The notes under the pieces were generated by a model. That model searched no databases. It saw only the letters and a program-made list of their open reading frames with translations, and was not told where the DNA came from. 5,742 nucleotides of DNA from JAAZFZ01 sp035647435 (lineage in GTDB: Bacteria > Bacillota > Clostridia > Oscillospirales > Acutalibacteraceae). Where the stretch lies: assembly GCA_035647435.1 (NCBI GenBank), contig DASRNM010000023.1, positions 1-5,742 of the forward strand, read 5' to 3'. Every line of letters begins with the position of its first letter. Positions within the stretch are counted from its first letter, which is position 1. Below, one piece after another: positions 5,737 through 5,742 of this stretch. Both the position numbers and the translations under genes were made by a program.

Positions 5737-5742
5737 TAAATG

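Overview
The window looks like a piece of a Bacillota (Clostridia-like) chromosome. It is AT-rich, its genes are tightly packed with purine-rich Shine-Dalgarno sites, and it carries an argC-argJ-argB-argD order common in that phylum. The taxonomic placement is inference from composition and gene content; no rRNA or other marker gene is present.

Layout, left to right. Positions 1-157 hold the last 51 codons of a plus-strand gene that I do not recognise, followed by a strong plus-strand intrinsic terminator (193-226). From 293 to 4507 the minus strand carries a four-gene arginine (ornithine) biosynthesis operon, transcribed right to left as argC, argJ, argB, argD with gaps of 18, 23 and 10 bp. 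The intergenic region 4508-4734 holds the operon's promoter and candidate ArgR-type operator sites next to argC. Further right it holds a long hairpin that reads as the intrinsic terminator of the next gene. Positions 4735-5682 (minus strand) encode a 315-residue NYN-domain protein with two C-terminal OST-HTH/LOTUS domains, a predicted RNA-binding ribonuclease. It has its own ribosome binding site, weak candidate promoter and terminator, so it is a separate transcription unit.

How the genes work together. ArgJ transfers acetyl from acetylornithine to glutamate, and probably also makes acetylglutamate from acetyl-CoA. ArgB phosphorylates acetylglutamate, ArgC reduces the phosphate to the semialdehyde, and ArgD transaminates that to acetylornithine, which returns to ArgJ to give ornithine. 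Together they form the acetyl-recycling route from glutamate to ornithine. ArgB has the N-terminal helix seen in arginine-inhibited hexameric enzymes, so feedback control is expected there. The later genes (argF, argG, argH) and carbamoyl-phosphate synthase are not in this window.

Two of the longest possible reading frames should be shortened. argC most probably starts at a TTG at 4507 (310 residues) and argD at an ATG at 1456 (387 residues). I see no mobile element, CRISPR array, tRNA or rRNA. The NYN-LOTUS protein is the least characterised item. The rest is a well-known pathway, and I do not see evidence for a wholly new multi-gene system.
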